Shown here in pieces: positions 17,201 through 26,158 of a stretch of 64,000 nt of DNA. A program made the position numbers and the translations under genes. A model generated the notes under the pieces. That model did no database searches, was not told where the DNA came from, and was given only the letters and a program-made list of their open reading frames with translations. Each line of letters starts with the position of its first letter. Position 1 is the stretch's first letter. This DNA comes from JAXLVB01 sp046329195 (lineage in GTDB: Bacteria; Bacteroidota; Bacteroidia; Cytophagales; Spirosomataceae): NCBI GenBank assembly GCA_046329195.1, contig JAXLVB010000002.1:1736001-1800000 (forward strand), read 5' to 3'.

Positions 17201-20200
17201 TGTTTTGCAACACAGGCTCGCCTTGGTCTTGAAGGCCATTGCTGTTGAGGTCTTTCCAAACAAAGTCACCAATCGAACCCACCGACTGAATAAGACCAGC
17301 ATCTATGGTTGGATTGTCTTTGTCAAGGCCTGTGCCTTGTACGTTGATGGTCACGGGTTGTGACAAACCGCTGGTTGGGTCAGCATCGCTGTCTTTGTCA
17401 TCAGGACCTTGGTTGGCTTGCGTAAGAACCATATCCATATTAGCTGGTACGATGAACTTCACTCGATACACACCGTTGAGGAGCTGGTCAAATAGGTAAC
17501 GACCTGTCGCATCGGTTACTTTACTACCTGCTGGCGAGCCGAGGTTGCCTTGGGCGTCGAGTTTGTAGAGTTCAACGGTCACGCCAGGTACCCCTGCTTC
17601 GTCGCTGTCTTGCTGTCCGTTTTTGTTCTTGTCTTTCCACACATAATCACCCAACGAACCTAATGAGCTTGGCAACAAGCCAGCGTCAATGGTCGGGTTG
17701 TCTCGCTTGTAGGGTTCAGTGCTGTTGACACTGATGGTGATGCGTGGCGAGAATCCAGTGGTAGGATCTACGTCACTGTCTTTTACATCGTCGCCACCCT
17801 GGTCTTTGGGCGAGAAGGCCATTGGTGCCATGGTTGGCGGTACAATGAATTTCACTTTGTAGTTATCATCGCTTAGCTTGTCGAAGAGGTAGTATCCGTT
17901 GGCATCGGTGGTTTTGCTGGCAATGACGCCGCTGATGACGTTGCCGTTGATGTCGGTTTTGTACAACTCGACGGTAACGCCACCTACCCCTGGTTCGCCT
18001 GGGTCTTGCAAACCGTTAAGATTGAGGTCTTTCCAAACAAAGTCACCAATAGAGCCTAAGAGTGGATTCACCAAACCAGCATCTATGGTGGGGTTGTCTT
18101 TATCGAGGGGACCTGTACCCGCTAGATTCAGCGTTACTTTGGGGCTGAAGGCTTCTTTGGGGTTGCCGCTAGGCTGGGCGTCGCTGTCTTTGCTGTCGTC
18201 GTTGCCTTGGTCGGCACTGGTGAAAGGCATATCCATGGTAGTGGGCACGATGAATTTGACTTTGTAGTCGCCGCTGTCGAGGCCGGTGAAGCTGTAACCA
18301 CCGTTGGTATTGGTGGTTTGACTGGCAATGGCGCTGCCCAATAGGTTGCCGTTGGCATCGGTCTTATAGAGTTCAACGGTGATGCCACTGACGCCTACTT
18401 CACCTTGGTCTTGTACGCCGTTACGATTGAGGTCTTTCCAGACGTAGTCGCCGATGGAGCCGGTTGGTGGTATCACTAAGCCGGCGTCGATGGTCAGGTT
18501 ATCTTTGTCGAGTGGACCGCTTCCATCAGGGTTTAGGGTCACTTTCGGGCTAAAGGCTTCTTTGGGGTTGCCACTAGGTTGAGCGTCGCTGTCTTTGCTG
18601 TCGTCGTTGCCTTGGTCGGAGCTGGTGAACGGCATGTTCATGTTCACCGGAACAATGAATTTGACTTTGTAGTCGCCCTTACTCAGATCGGTGAAGCGGT
18701 AGCCGCCGTTGCCGTCGGTCACTTGGCTGGCGATGGCAGCGCCTACTACGGTCCCGTTGGCATCGGTTTTATAGAGCTCCACGCTCACGCCGGCCACGCC
18801 GGGTTCGCCACTGTCTTGAAGTCCGTTTTTGTTGAGGTCTTTCCAGACATAGTCGCCTATTGAGCCCAAGATGGGGTTGATTAAGCCTGCATCAATGGTC
18901 GGGTTGTCTTTGTTGACGCCGGTTTCGTTGGCGTTGATGGTGACTTTTTCGGAGAGGCCCGTGGTGGGGTCTGGGTTGCTGTCTAAGCCGGCATCGTTGC
19001 CTTGTTTACGCAAGGTGAATGGCATGTTCATGGTGCTTGGCACGATAAACTTAACCACATAGTCGCCACTCACTAACTGGGTGAACTCGTAGAAACCGGT
19101 GTTGTCTGTTACTCGGCTGGCTTGGGCTACTCCTAATGGGCTTCCATCGGGGGCGGCTTTGTAGAGTTCGACCGTAACGCCAGGTACACCAGGTTCGCCT
19201 GTGTCTTGGATGCCGTCTTTGTCAAGGTCTTTCCACACAAAGTTACCCAACGACCCATAGTTTTGGATTAACCCAAGGTCAATGGTAGGGTTGTCTCGGT
19301 TGATACCTGTTCCATTGGCATCAATGGTGATTTTTTGAGAGAAGCCTGTGGCGGGGTCCACATCCGAGTCTTTGGTGTCATCTTCGCCTTGGTCTTTCAA
19401 GGTCATCGGCATGTCCATGTTGGACGGAATAACAAACTTGACTTTGTACATACCCGTAGGCACGTCTTCAAACTTGTAGTTTCCGTTGACATCGGTATTC
19501 TTACTGGAGATGGCAGCGCCTGTTGGGGTACCAGCTGCATCGGTTTGATAGAGTTCAACAGTGATTCCTCCTACGCCGGGTTCGCCTGCGTCTTGAATAC
19601 CATTTTTATTGAGGTCTTTCCATACTAAGTCGCCGATGCTGCCATAGCAGGGTTTTACGGCTACAATGATGGTGGCCGTGGCTGTACAGCCATTGGTCGC
19701 ACTAACGGTGATGGAGTAGATTCCCCCTGTCATGGTGGTGGCTATCTGTACAATCGGGTTGGCAACGGCAGCGGCAAAGTTGTTAGGCCCTCTCCAAGAG
19801 TAGCTGTTGGCATTGGTGGTGGCCAATAGCTGAACGGTGCCGCCGGTGCAGATGGCGTTGTTTTCGCCGTTGCTGGTGCTTAGGCTAAGCGTTGGCACGG
19901 GGCGCACTTCTACACTGACGGTGTTGGTACCCGTACAACCTGTCCCTCCTTGCACCGTTACAGAGTAAACCCCTGACATATCAGGGCTCGCATTGTTGCG
20001 TTGAGGGTTCGATTGCGTTGAACTAAAGCCACCTGGCCCAGCCCAACTGTAGCTACTGGCGCCTACTGAGGCGTTCAAGCTAAGGGTTTGGCCCGTACAA
20101 ACGGGGCTGTTGGAGATAGCCGTTGCTCCTTGGTTGTTGATTTGTACCAGAATGCTATTGGAGTTGGTACATAGGTTTGGCGCTGGCATTTGTGCCGTGA

Positions 20201-23200
20201 CAAAGTACACGCCTGCGTCGTCGGCGATGACGTTGGACTTGATGGGACTTTGTTGAGTTGAACTAAAACCGTTAGGCCCGGACCAACTGTAGCTGGTACC
20301 TCCCGTAGCATTGAGTAACAGGTTGCTACCTATACACAAGGGGCTGTTGCTGGTTACACCAATAGCTCCTTTTTCGTAAACGGTTATGTTGGTAGAGGTA
20401 GAGGCTGTACAGCTATTAGGTGCCATGACCGTGACGGTGTACGCTCCTCCAAACAAGACGTTGGCATTGGTTATTAGTGGGTTGGGCACACCACTGATGA
20501 AGCCATTGGGCCCTGCCCAACTGTAGCTTTCGCCTCCTGTAGCGGTTAGCTGAATGTTGCCGCCTACGCATATGTTAGTACCACTGGCGCTGACGCCTGT
20601 GATGGGTGGTAATACGGTCACACTCACGGTAGCGGTGTTGTTACAGCCATCATACGCCGCTACGACTTGATAGACACCGCTCATGTTGGTGTTGGCATTG
20701 GTCACAATCGGGTTCTGGGCTACGGTGTAGTACTGATTGGGCCCTACCCAGGTGTATTGTAGGTTGCCTGGGTCGGAGCTCCCCAACAGGGTAAAGCTCG
20801 CTCCTGAGCAGACCACGTTTTTGCTGATTTGTGCTCCTACGGCGGGTCTTGCTTTGATATTGACTTGTACAACGGTTTGGGCGGTACAGCCTTGAATCGT
20901 CACGGAGTAGGTATAGGCACCCCCCATGTTTGAGGTAGCTGGGTTGCGGACAGGGTTTTGTTCAGTTGAGGTGTAGCCCCCTGGCCCTGCCCAAGCATAG
21001 CTGTCGGCAAAGGAGCCTGTCAACTGAAGTAACTGTCCTGCACAGACACCCCCACCTGAGGCACTTGGGAATGGCGTTTGTTTGACTAAAATGCTGGTCG
21101 TGGCCGTGGCTGTACAGCCGTTGAGGTTGGCTGTCACGGTGTAAGTACCGCCCATAGCAACTTGTGAGTTCGGACGGGTTGGGTTTTGTTCGGTTGAGCT
21201 AAAACCATCAGGACCTGACCAACTGTAGGTACTTCCGGCACTGGCTGTGGCCGAGAGGGTGAAGCTCTTGCCGGTACATACACTCACGGTGGTGCTGGCC
21301 GTAACCGTCGGCGTTGGTTTTACTAACACGCTCACCGTCGAGGTGGCGGTACAGCCTTCTAACGTGACGGTGACGGTGTAGGTCCCGCTCATCGAAGGTT
21401 GTGCATTAAAGCGAGATGGTCCTTGTAAAGCCGAGGTAAATTGAGGTACTTCACTGCTTGGCCCTGCCCATGAGTAGGTATCCCCATCAGTACTCAAGAG
21501 GTTCAACGTAGTGCCTTGACAAATCGGACCGTTGGCGGTGGTGACTGGATTGGGCAGGCGTTTTACTCGTACACTGGTCGTCACGCTATTGGTACAGCCG
21601 TTGAGGTTGATGGTCACGCTGTAGGTGCCGCTCATGTTCGGTACGGCATTCACAATACTCGGGCTTTGAACGGCTGAACTGTAGTTTTGTGGTCCGGCCC
21701 AGCTGTAGGTCAGTGGCCCTGGGGTGGTCGGATTGACTGTCAGATTCAAGGCGATGGTCTCCTTGGCACAGATCGGCGTGGCTACTGTGGCGGTGGCAAA
21801 TGGGAACGGCTTCACCAAGGCGTTCACGCTGGCCGTGGCAGTACAGCTGTTGGCATCCGTAATGGTCAAGGTATAAGTACCCGACATGGCTGGCAACGAG
21901 GGGGTGCGGGTCAATACGGGACTCGCTGTGGTGGTAGTGAAGGCTGCAGGCCCTGACCAACTGTAGGTAGTAATACTGTTAGAACTGCCGTTAGTGACGG
22001 TGCCCGTTACTACTAAGGGTTGTGGCTCGCATACTACTGGCGCTGCTAAACTAACACTTGGTGGGGCATAGATGGTGGCTACTACGCTGGCCGTGGCCGA
22101 GCATTGGAAGCCATCTTTAACGGTTACCGTATAGCTGCCGTTCATGGCAGTAGTGGATGGCGTGCGGGTCAGTGGTAGCGACGAAGCTGAGGTGAAACCA
22201 CCTGGCCCTGACCATGAGTAGCTGTTGGCGACGCCGAAGCTGCCGTCGGTCTTGGTTCCTGTGATGACTAGGTCTTGCTGGCCTGCACATACGGGCGTGG
22301 TATTAATTGTGATGGTTGGGTTGGTGTACACCGTCACGCTAATCGTGTTGCTACCTGTACACCCTGCCGTGTTGGTCACGGTCAAACTATACACGCCAGC
22401 ATTCGCTGTGGTGGCACTTAAAATGACTGGACTGGCGTTGTTGGAACTGTAGTTCCCCGGTCCTGTCCAGCTGAATTGACCTTGAGCAATGTTGGCACTT
22501 AAATTTAATGTGCTCCCCGAGCAAATGGCAGCTGCTGTCGGGTTTACAGGGGTTGAGGTATTGACGGTGATAGATACAGTTGTCGATCCTGTACATCCGC
22601 CTTGAGCTACCGTAACTGTGTAGTTTTTGGTACCTCCCGTACCAAAATTAGAAATCGTTGGCGATTGGGAGGTTGTGTTAGCTATCGTTCCCGGCCCTGC
22701 CCAGCTGTAAGTATAACCTTGGCCTACAGGGTTTGCACTTAAAGTTGTGGTTTCCCCTAAACATATCGCCTTAGGGTCAGCACTAGCTGTGGCAGTTAAT
22801 GAAATTACTTCGATAGACGTTGATGCCGTAGCAGTACACGAAAACTGTGAAACTGTTACAGTATAACTATAAGTACCAGTAGTAGTTAGAGAACTGACCG
22901 TTGGGTTTTGTGCTGCGGCATTAAAAGAACCAGCATTGGAAGATGATTTTGCCCAACTATAGGTTGCACCTGCAACATCTACACTCAACTGAGTAGTGGT
23001 ACCCACACAAAGAGATGCTGGATTTGCTGAAGCATTTGCCGTCAGTGTACAGTAAAAACCAAAATCCAACGTATGATCAGTTGCTCCATTTACTGGTGAA
23101 GTAAAAGTTATCACAGCATTATTTCCATTCATTGAGGCATCAGAATCACTCAAATCATTGGCCTCACCAGTGGTAGAATTTTGAGTCGTTAATCCGTATT

Positions 23201-25724
23201 TGCTTAGTAGCGGTGCTGTAACATCTACTCGTAATTCATAAGCCATACCTGGCAGTAGAGAAGGAGTATTTGTGGTGTTAAAGAAAAATTCACCAGATGA
23301 GTTTGTGGTTTGCGAATTCACCAAACTCCCATTTTTATACAAGCCCACTGAAATACCCATGAGCGGGGGTTCATTAGGATCTTGCTCTCCATCATGGTCT
23401 ATATCTAACCAAACTCGGTTACCAATTTCTAAGTAAGACGCCCCACTGCATGCCACTTCAACATCACCAATCCCGGCGGCTTTACCCATTAACCCAGAAG
23501 AAAGACTTGATGATCCTGAATAAACAGCTAAGGCATCGTCTCTAAAACCAGTGTTATTGTTCATCCAGCGAAGTCCACCAGACCAAGGTGTACCATCTAA
23601 CGGATCCATTGAGGTGACTACTGTTTGGCCAGAACCAGGCTTAATTCCTAAGCCCCCAATAATTGACTCTGAGTGCCACCTTGTTCCTGTTTGGCTAGCA
23701 CCACCACAGTAATCATCACTATAGAACTCTCCGAATCCTAAGCCTTGATTATTGTTAGTGCTATATCCAGTAAATGGCCCTACTTTTCCTCCATTTTCTA
23801 CAATAAAGATCCCATTAGATGCATAGGCTTTCAAAAGATCACCTCCGTTAGCAGTAAAATAGGTTGAAGTTCCAGTAGAAGCTTGGTCTGGTCCATAATT
23901 ATTAATACCCATTTGAATACCGTATCTATCCAAAAACCCAAGCACCATTGAGCCATCAATATCAAATTCAATATCTGCAAAAATAGGCTGCGAATGAGCA
24001 GCTTTCAGCGAGAAACTATTAAAATTATCAGTCCAGATGTACCAACCATGTGCAAGAGTCCCTTTATCAGGATAGCCTTTAGGGTAGGTCAAAGGAAAAT
24101 CTAAAACTTGAGTAAAGCCTAATCCATCATAGGCATAAACTACAGCTTTCAAATTAGACTTATCATTTTGGTCTGAGCCGCCCGAAGCGTCACAAACACC
24201 ACCTATATAAACTTTTCCCTTATAAACTTTTAATGCAAATGGACGCCATTGCCCTCCGCTACAACCTGGGTCTGGAATAGAAACAGACGTCGCAGAAGTA
24301 GGCAAGGTTCCGCTTGAATTGTAATTTGATATATCAATAACTACCAATTCTTTTGTGTAGAGGTTGATTGTATATAGCTTACTACCATCTTCGGAAATAT
24401 CTAAGTCTCCTAAACCGGTTTTGCCTACGCCTGCAAAAGCCAAAGGATCATAACTTGGGCTTCCACTTGCAGCAGGAAGACCCCGGCCACTGTTGTTTTC
24501 AAGAGAACCACTGTTCAAAGTCAAGTTCATAGGCGTAGGGCCTCCTGACAATTGTGTCTTATCTAAATCCGCAAAATTTGTAACGTTTCCTGTTGCTACA
24601 TCATAGGCGTATATCCCTCCAATCCCTAATGGTCCAAAGCCGCAGTGACGTCTTAGTATAGAGGATATAAATAATTTTTTAGTTTTACGATTATAGGCTA
24701 AACCCCAAGTCGCCCCGATTTCGCTACCAGAGGCTAATGCAGTTTTTCCTGATTTATCATAATTTAATCCAACCAAGGCATCCATGTTGGCCCCACTACT
24801 TCCAGGAATTGTCGGGTCACCATTTATATAACAAACTGTATATAACTTGGGATTAGCCTCGCAATAATCATTTAAATCGTTTACACCTAAATTGACACTA
24901 CAACTGGCGCCAGTCACAAACTGTACAGAAGTGCGGCTACTTGAACCATTAGGCGTTTCGCTAGAAAGATAAGTAGTTGGAATATTTGTAAATTCTACAC
25001 GAGCAGGATAGGTGAATCCTCCTGAAAGATTATAATAACCATATTTATCTGTTGTTGTGGTGGCAGTTACTCCGTTACTACCAATCACTTTCACATTTAC
25101 ACCAGACACCCCATTGGTCTCTCCACTTTCAACCCCTGAAGAAACAGTTACATCACGTATGCCATTGATGTTATAGTCGTTAAAGACTACCCCTCCAACT
25201 CCCGTACAGGAGACCCTCGGGCAGCCAGAAGGAGCTGTCACTGAGACAGTTGAAGCACTTGCTGACAATAGGTCTGCATCAATGGTCCATCCGATTCCAT
25301 CAGCATCTACCTCAAACGCAATGGCTTGAGGAGATACAATCGGAACGGGTCTGTTGTTAGCACTACCCGTGGGGCAATCCTCTTGAAAAGTAAACGTGGC
25401 ACCTGGTCCAACTTTAAATGTCTTAGATAAAGTTGCGCCACCAGTCTTGGTCATAGTAACAATCAGGTTTTGAGAACCTGAACTGATACCAGTCCAATTG
25501 ATCAACATCGTGACTGTGGCTTTAGATGCTAAGTTTTTGTCTAAATAACATCCACTCACTTTTACCCCAGTTATGCTAACAGTTTGGGCTTTCAAACTGC
25601 TAAAGGAAGTAAGAATTAAGACCACTGCCATACTCATTGAAAGCAGAAGTCCCTTAAGAATTTTGAAACGTTTTTGGCTCAACGTCTCTAAGGAAGGCTG
25701 TGTCGAAATGTAAAGTTTTTCCAT
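14298..25724 (-). CDS. 3808-aa giant adhesin with 14 Ig-like and 15 SdrD_B-type domains
   Basis: A secreted giant protein. Residues 1-47 are an export signal with a long n-region (cleavage near SLKAQ). Then: a unique domain, an SdrD_B-like domain with GVVFNDYNINGIRD (about 172-290), a probable beta-propeller-like region (about 290-755), a second SdrD_B-like domain (about 760-890, NRVWLDIDHDGEQD), fourteen Ig-like repeats of about 81 residues (about 891-2024, YSWAGP), and thirteen tandem SdrD_B repeats of about 128 residues (about 2025-3688). Each SdrD_B repeat begins GSIGD[YF]VWKD and carries DxNxNGxQDxGE, a calcium-binding pattern known to stiffen staphylococcal Sdr stalks. A final 120-residue domain ends in CGCADPKCIPFLIIKK. 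No T9SS domain is recognisable. The likely function is a long surface adhesin. The 5' third is AT-rich relative to the repeats. A terminator follows the stop. Confidence 0.88.
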   Translation of the reverse strand: MEKLYISTQPSLETLSQKRFKILKGLLLSMSMAVVLILTSFSSLKAQTVSITGVKVSGCYLDKNLASKATVTMLINWTGISSGSQNLIVTMTKTGGATLSKTFKVGPGATFTFQEDCPTGSANNRPVPIVSPQAIAFEVDADGIGWTIDADLLSASASTVSVTAPSGCPRVSCTGVGGVVFNDYNINGIRDVTVSSGVESGETNGVSGVNVKVIGSNGVTATTTTDKYGYYNLSGGFTYPARVEFTNIPTTYLSSETPNGSSSRTSVQFVTGASCSVNLGVNDLNDYCEANPKLYTVCYINGDPTIPGSSGANMDALVGLNYDKSGKTALASGSEIGATWGLAYNRKTKKLFISSILRRHCGFGPLGIGGIYAYDVATGNVTNFADLDKTQLSGGPTPMNLTLNSGSLENNSGRGLPAASGSPSYDPLAFAGVGKTGLGDLDISEDGSKLYTINLYTKELVVIDISNYNSSGTLPTSATSVSIPDPGCSGGQWRPFALKVYKGKVYIGGVCDASGGSDQNDKSNLKAVVYAYDGLGFTQVLDFPLTYPKGYPDKGTLAHGWYIWTDNFNSFSLKAAHSQPIFADIEFDIDGSMVLGFLDRYGIQMGINNYGPDQASTGTSTYFTANGGDLLKAYASNGIFIVENGGKVGPFTGYSTNNNQGLGFGEFYSDDYCGGASQTGTRWHSESIIGGLGIKPGSGQTVVTSMDPLDGTPWSGGLRWMNNNTGFRDDALAVYSGSSSLSSGLMGKAAGIGDVEVACSGASYLEIGNRVWLDIDHDGEQDPNEPPLMGISVGLYKNGSLVNSQTTNSSGEFFFNTTNTPSLLPGMAYELRVDVTAPLLSKYGLTTQNSTTGEANDLSDSDASMNGNNAVITFTSPVNGATDHTLDFGFYCTLTANASANPASLCVGTTTQLSVDVAGATYSWAKSSSNAGSFNAAAQNPTVSSLTTTGTYSYTVTVSQFSCTATASTSIEVISLTATASADPKAICLGETTTLSANPVGQGYTYSWAGPGTIANTTSQSPTISNFGTGGTKNYTVTVAQGGCTGSTTVSITVNTSTPVNPTAAAICSGSTLNLSANIAQGQFSWTGPGNYSSNNASPVILSATTANAGVYSLTVTNTAGCTGSNTISVTVYTNPTITINTTPVCAGQQDLVITGTKTDGSFGVANSYSWSGPGGFTSASSLPLTRTPSTTAMNGSYTVTVKDGFQCSATASVVATIYAPPSVSLAAPVVCEPQPLVVTGTVTNGSSNSITTYSWSGPAAFTTTTASPVLTRTPSLPAMSGTYTLTITDANSCTATASVNALVKPFPFATATVATPICAKETIALNLTVNPTTPGPLTYSWAGPQNYSSAVQSPSIVNAVPNMSGTYSVTINLNGCTNSVTTSVRVKRLPNPVTTANGPICQGTTLNLLSTDGDTYSWAGPSSEVPQFTSALQGPSRFNAQPSMSGTYTVTVTLEGCTATSTVSVLVKPTPTVTASTTVSVCTGKSFTLSATASAGSTYSWSGPDGFSSTEQNPTRPNSQVAMGGTYTVTANLNGCTATATTSILVKQTPFPSASGGGVCAGQLLQLTGSFADSYAWAGPGGYTSTEQNPVRNPATSNMGGAYTYSVTIQGCTAQTVVQVNIKARPAVGAQISKNVVCSGASFTLLGSSDPGNLQYTWVGPNQYYTVAQNPIVTNANTNMSGVYQVVAAYDGCNNTATVSVTVLPPITGVSASGTNICVGGNIQLTATGGESYSWAGPNGFISGVPNPLITNANVLFGGAYTVTVMAPNSCTASTSTNITVYEKGAIGVTSNSPLCIGSNLLLNATGGTSYSWSGPNGFSSTQQSPIKSNVIADDAGVYFVTAQMPAPNLCTNSNSILVQINNQGATAISNSPVCTGQTLSLNASVGASSYSWAGPGGFSSTQSNPQRNNASPDMSGVYSVTVQGGTGCTGTNTVSVEVRPVPTLSLSTSNGENNAICTGGTVQLLATTNANSYSWRGPNNFAAAVANPIVQIATTMTGGIYSITVSATNGCTATATIIVAVKPCYGSIGDLVWKDLNKNGIQDAGEPGVGGITVELYQTDAAGTPTGAAISSKNTDVNGNYKFEDVPTGMYKVKFVIPSNMDMPMTLKDQGEDDTKDSDVDPATGFSQKITIDANGTGINRDNPTIDLGLIQNYGSLGNFVWKDLDKDGIQDTGEPGVPGVTVELYKAAPDGSPLGVAQASRVTDNTGFYEFTQLVSGDYVVKFIVPSTMNMPFTLRKQGNDAGLDSNPDPTTGLSEKVTINANETGVNKDNPTIDAGLINPILGSIGDYVWKDLNKNGLQDSGEPGVAGVSVELYKTDANGTVVGAAIASQVTDGNGGYRFTDLSKGDYKVKFIVPVNMNMPFTSSDQGNDDSKDSDAQPSGNPKEAFSPKVTLNPDGSGPLDKDNLTIDAGLVIPPTGSIGDYVWKDLNRNGVQDQGEVGVSGITVELYKTDANGNLLGSAIASQTTNTNGGYSFTGLDSGDYKVKFIVPTTMDMPFTSADQGNDDSKDSDAQPSGNPKEAFSPKVTLNLAGTGPLDKDNPTIDAGLVNPLLGSIGDFVWKDLNLNGLQDPGEPGVGGVTVELYKTDINGNVISGVIASKTTDANGYYLFDKLSDDNYKVKFIVPPTMAPMAFSPKDQGGDDVKDSDVDPTTGFSPRITISVNSTEPYKRDNPTIDAGLLPSSLGSLGDYVWKDKNKNGQQDSDEAGVPGVTVELYKLDAQGNLGSPAGSKVTDATGRYLFDQLLNGVYRVKFIVPANMDMVLTQANQGPDDKDSDADPTSGLSQPVTINVQGTGLDKDNPTIDAGLIQSVGSIGDFVWKDLNSNGLQDQGEPVLQNITVELYQVDPVNGFPQGGPIATKLTDAKGNYLFDNLPSGSYKVKFYVPVHMNMGFSKPAQGTDPAKDSDPGNDGFSPIVKINTNATGIEKDNLTIDAGIINLKLGSISNFVWKDLNQNGIQDAGEPGVPGVTVQLYNGTQTQLLSTLVTDDKGFYIFDLLPSNSYAVKFSNLPVGCIFTKREQGKDAAKDSDPDPTTGITRVIDIDVERAVEDTLRNNPNIDAGLISPFGSIGDYVWKDKNANGVQDADEVGVPGVTVELYRSDANGNLQGAALKTTTTDANGKYSFEQLDNGNYRVKFVVPANMSMGLSPKDQGADDAKDSDADPTTGLSPVIPIDGAATGLLKNNPTIDAGLINQYGSIGDYVWLDVNMNGKQDVGESPIKMIKVQLYNSTATVQLAETMTDDNGKYLFDQLSSGTYRVKFVIPADAEFTASNMGDDTKDSDPNAAGLTHIITIDVSKAVADTLRNNPHIDAGVVLKYGSIGDYVWKDVNQNGVQDANEKGVSNIKVALIDGNTGQKIDEITTDNNGFYKFDHLLSGKYRVQFSNIPTDCDYTKPNQGGNDAKDSDVNGNGLSHVVMIDVTLSPGDTMRNNPNVDAGLIPRYGSIGDYVWFDKDNDGIQEANEPAIPNFKVELYNADTKQLLRTQLTNQNGKYLFDSLVTGKYQVRFVLPSDWLPWNPITQRYQGNDPTIDSNAEPFTAGWSEVVMIETIYPKGDIRRDNPTIDAGVDPFGSVGDFVWYDNNQNGIQDQGEPGVPGVKVVLLNANKTIELAKTVTDNTGRYRFDSLIDGRYYVKFILPNGTSWTTLNVGANDSVDSDANDEGCSDPIDIVLTTNYLDLRRNNYTVDAGIVPCVKPSYTATAVPATCNGLTPNADAQLILQGFQNGWKYDVVLEGSYTGNKTAATATTIPVNGIIATGLANPATTQDYTIRVWTPEGCYTDKTVTLTRKDCGCADPKCIPFLIIKK
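14660..19650 (-). repeat. Thirteen tandem SdrD_B-encoding repeats (~385 bp each)
   Basis: Each unit encodes GS[IL]G[DN]xVWxDxxxxGxQ and a closing NPTIDAGL. Repeats three and four share a nearly identical stretch (about 18148-18222 and 18559-18633) encoding DDSKDSDAQPSGNPKEAFSP, pointing to recent duplication or gene conversion within the array. Confidence 0.85.
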
Positions 25725-25962
25725 AGTCTTGGCGGAATATTAATATACCAATCCAAGACTTTATAAACAAAAACTATACCGAGTGATTTAAAATATTTGA
25801 TATAAAAAAAAAAGACAAGCCTCAACGAACATAAGTTTCTAATTATCAATGCCTTACAAATAGACTTTTTTTTGAGAAAGTCAATTTATGATTTATCCAA
25901 AATGATATAAATTTGATTTGGCAAGAAAAGAAGACACCCATTTGGTATCTAAATTATCTACA

Positions 25963-25978
25963 GGCAAAATATATACCA
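25963..25978 (-). promoter_or_regulatory. Sigma-54-like promoter of the 3808-aa adhesin gene
   Basis: The minus strand reads TGGTATATATTTTGCC preceded by AT. GG and GC are ten bases apart; the -12 box is TTGCC (one mismatch to TTGCW). It lies about 240 bases upstream of the start, in a 434-base intergenic region shared with the divergent GH5 gene that otherwise shows only AT-rich sequence. Confidence 0.4.
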
Positions 25979-26123
25979 ATTCTTGCTAAGACTACTTAAC
26001 TTAGGTTTTATTGTTTGATAAGGTACCGACTTACCATTTCAAGAGAAGGAAAAAGAAAAAGGAAAATGAATGAACCATCAGTATTTTAGTCCAGAACGTC
26101 CTTCCTACTCCCCATACTTTTTA

Positions 26124-26131
26124 TACCTTTG
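26124..26131 (+). promoter_or_regulatory. Candidate -7 box of the GH5 gene
   Basis: TACCTTTG fits the Bacteroidota -7 consensus TAnnTTTG, 27 bases before the ATG at 26159. No clear TTTG is found about 19 bases upstream, so the assignment is tentative. Confidence 0.4.
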
Positions 26132-26158
26132 TGAGCTTACCTTCTGCTACTAATCCAG

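Noticed and set aside
18134..22596. Additional minus-strand frames inside the 3808-aa gene
   Set aside because: They are alternative frames of the repeat region with P/T/S-rich or H/R-rich composition and no start context.
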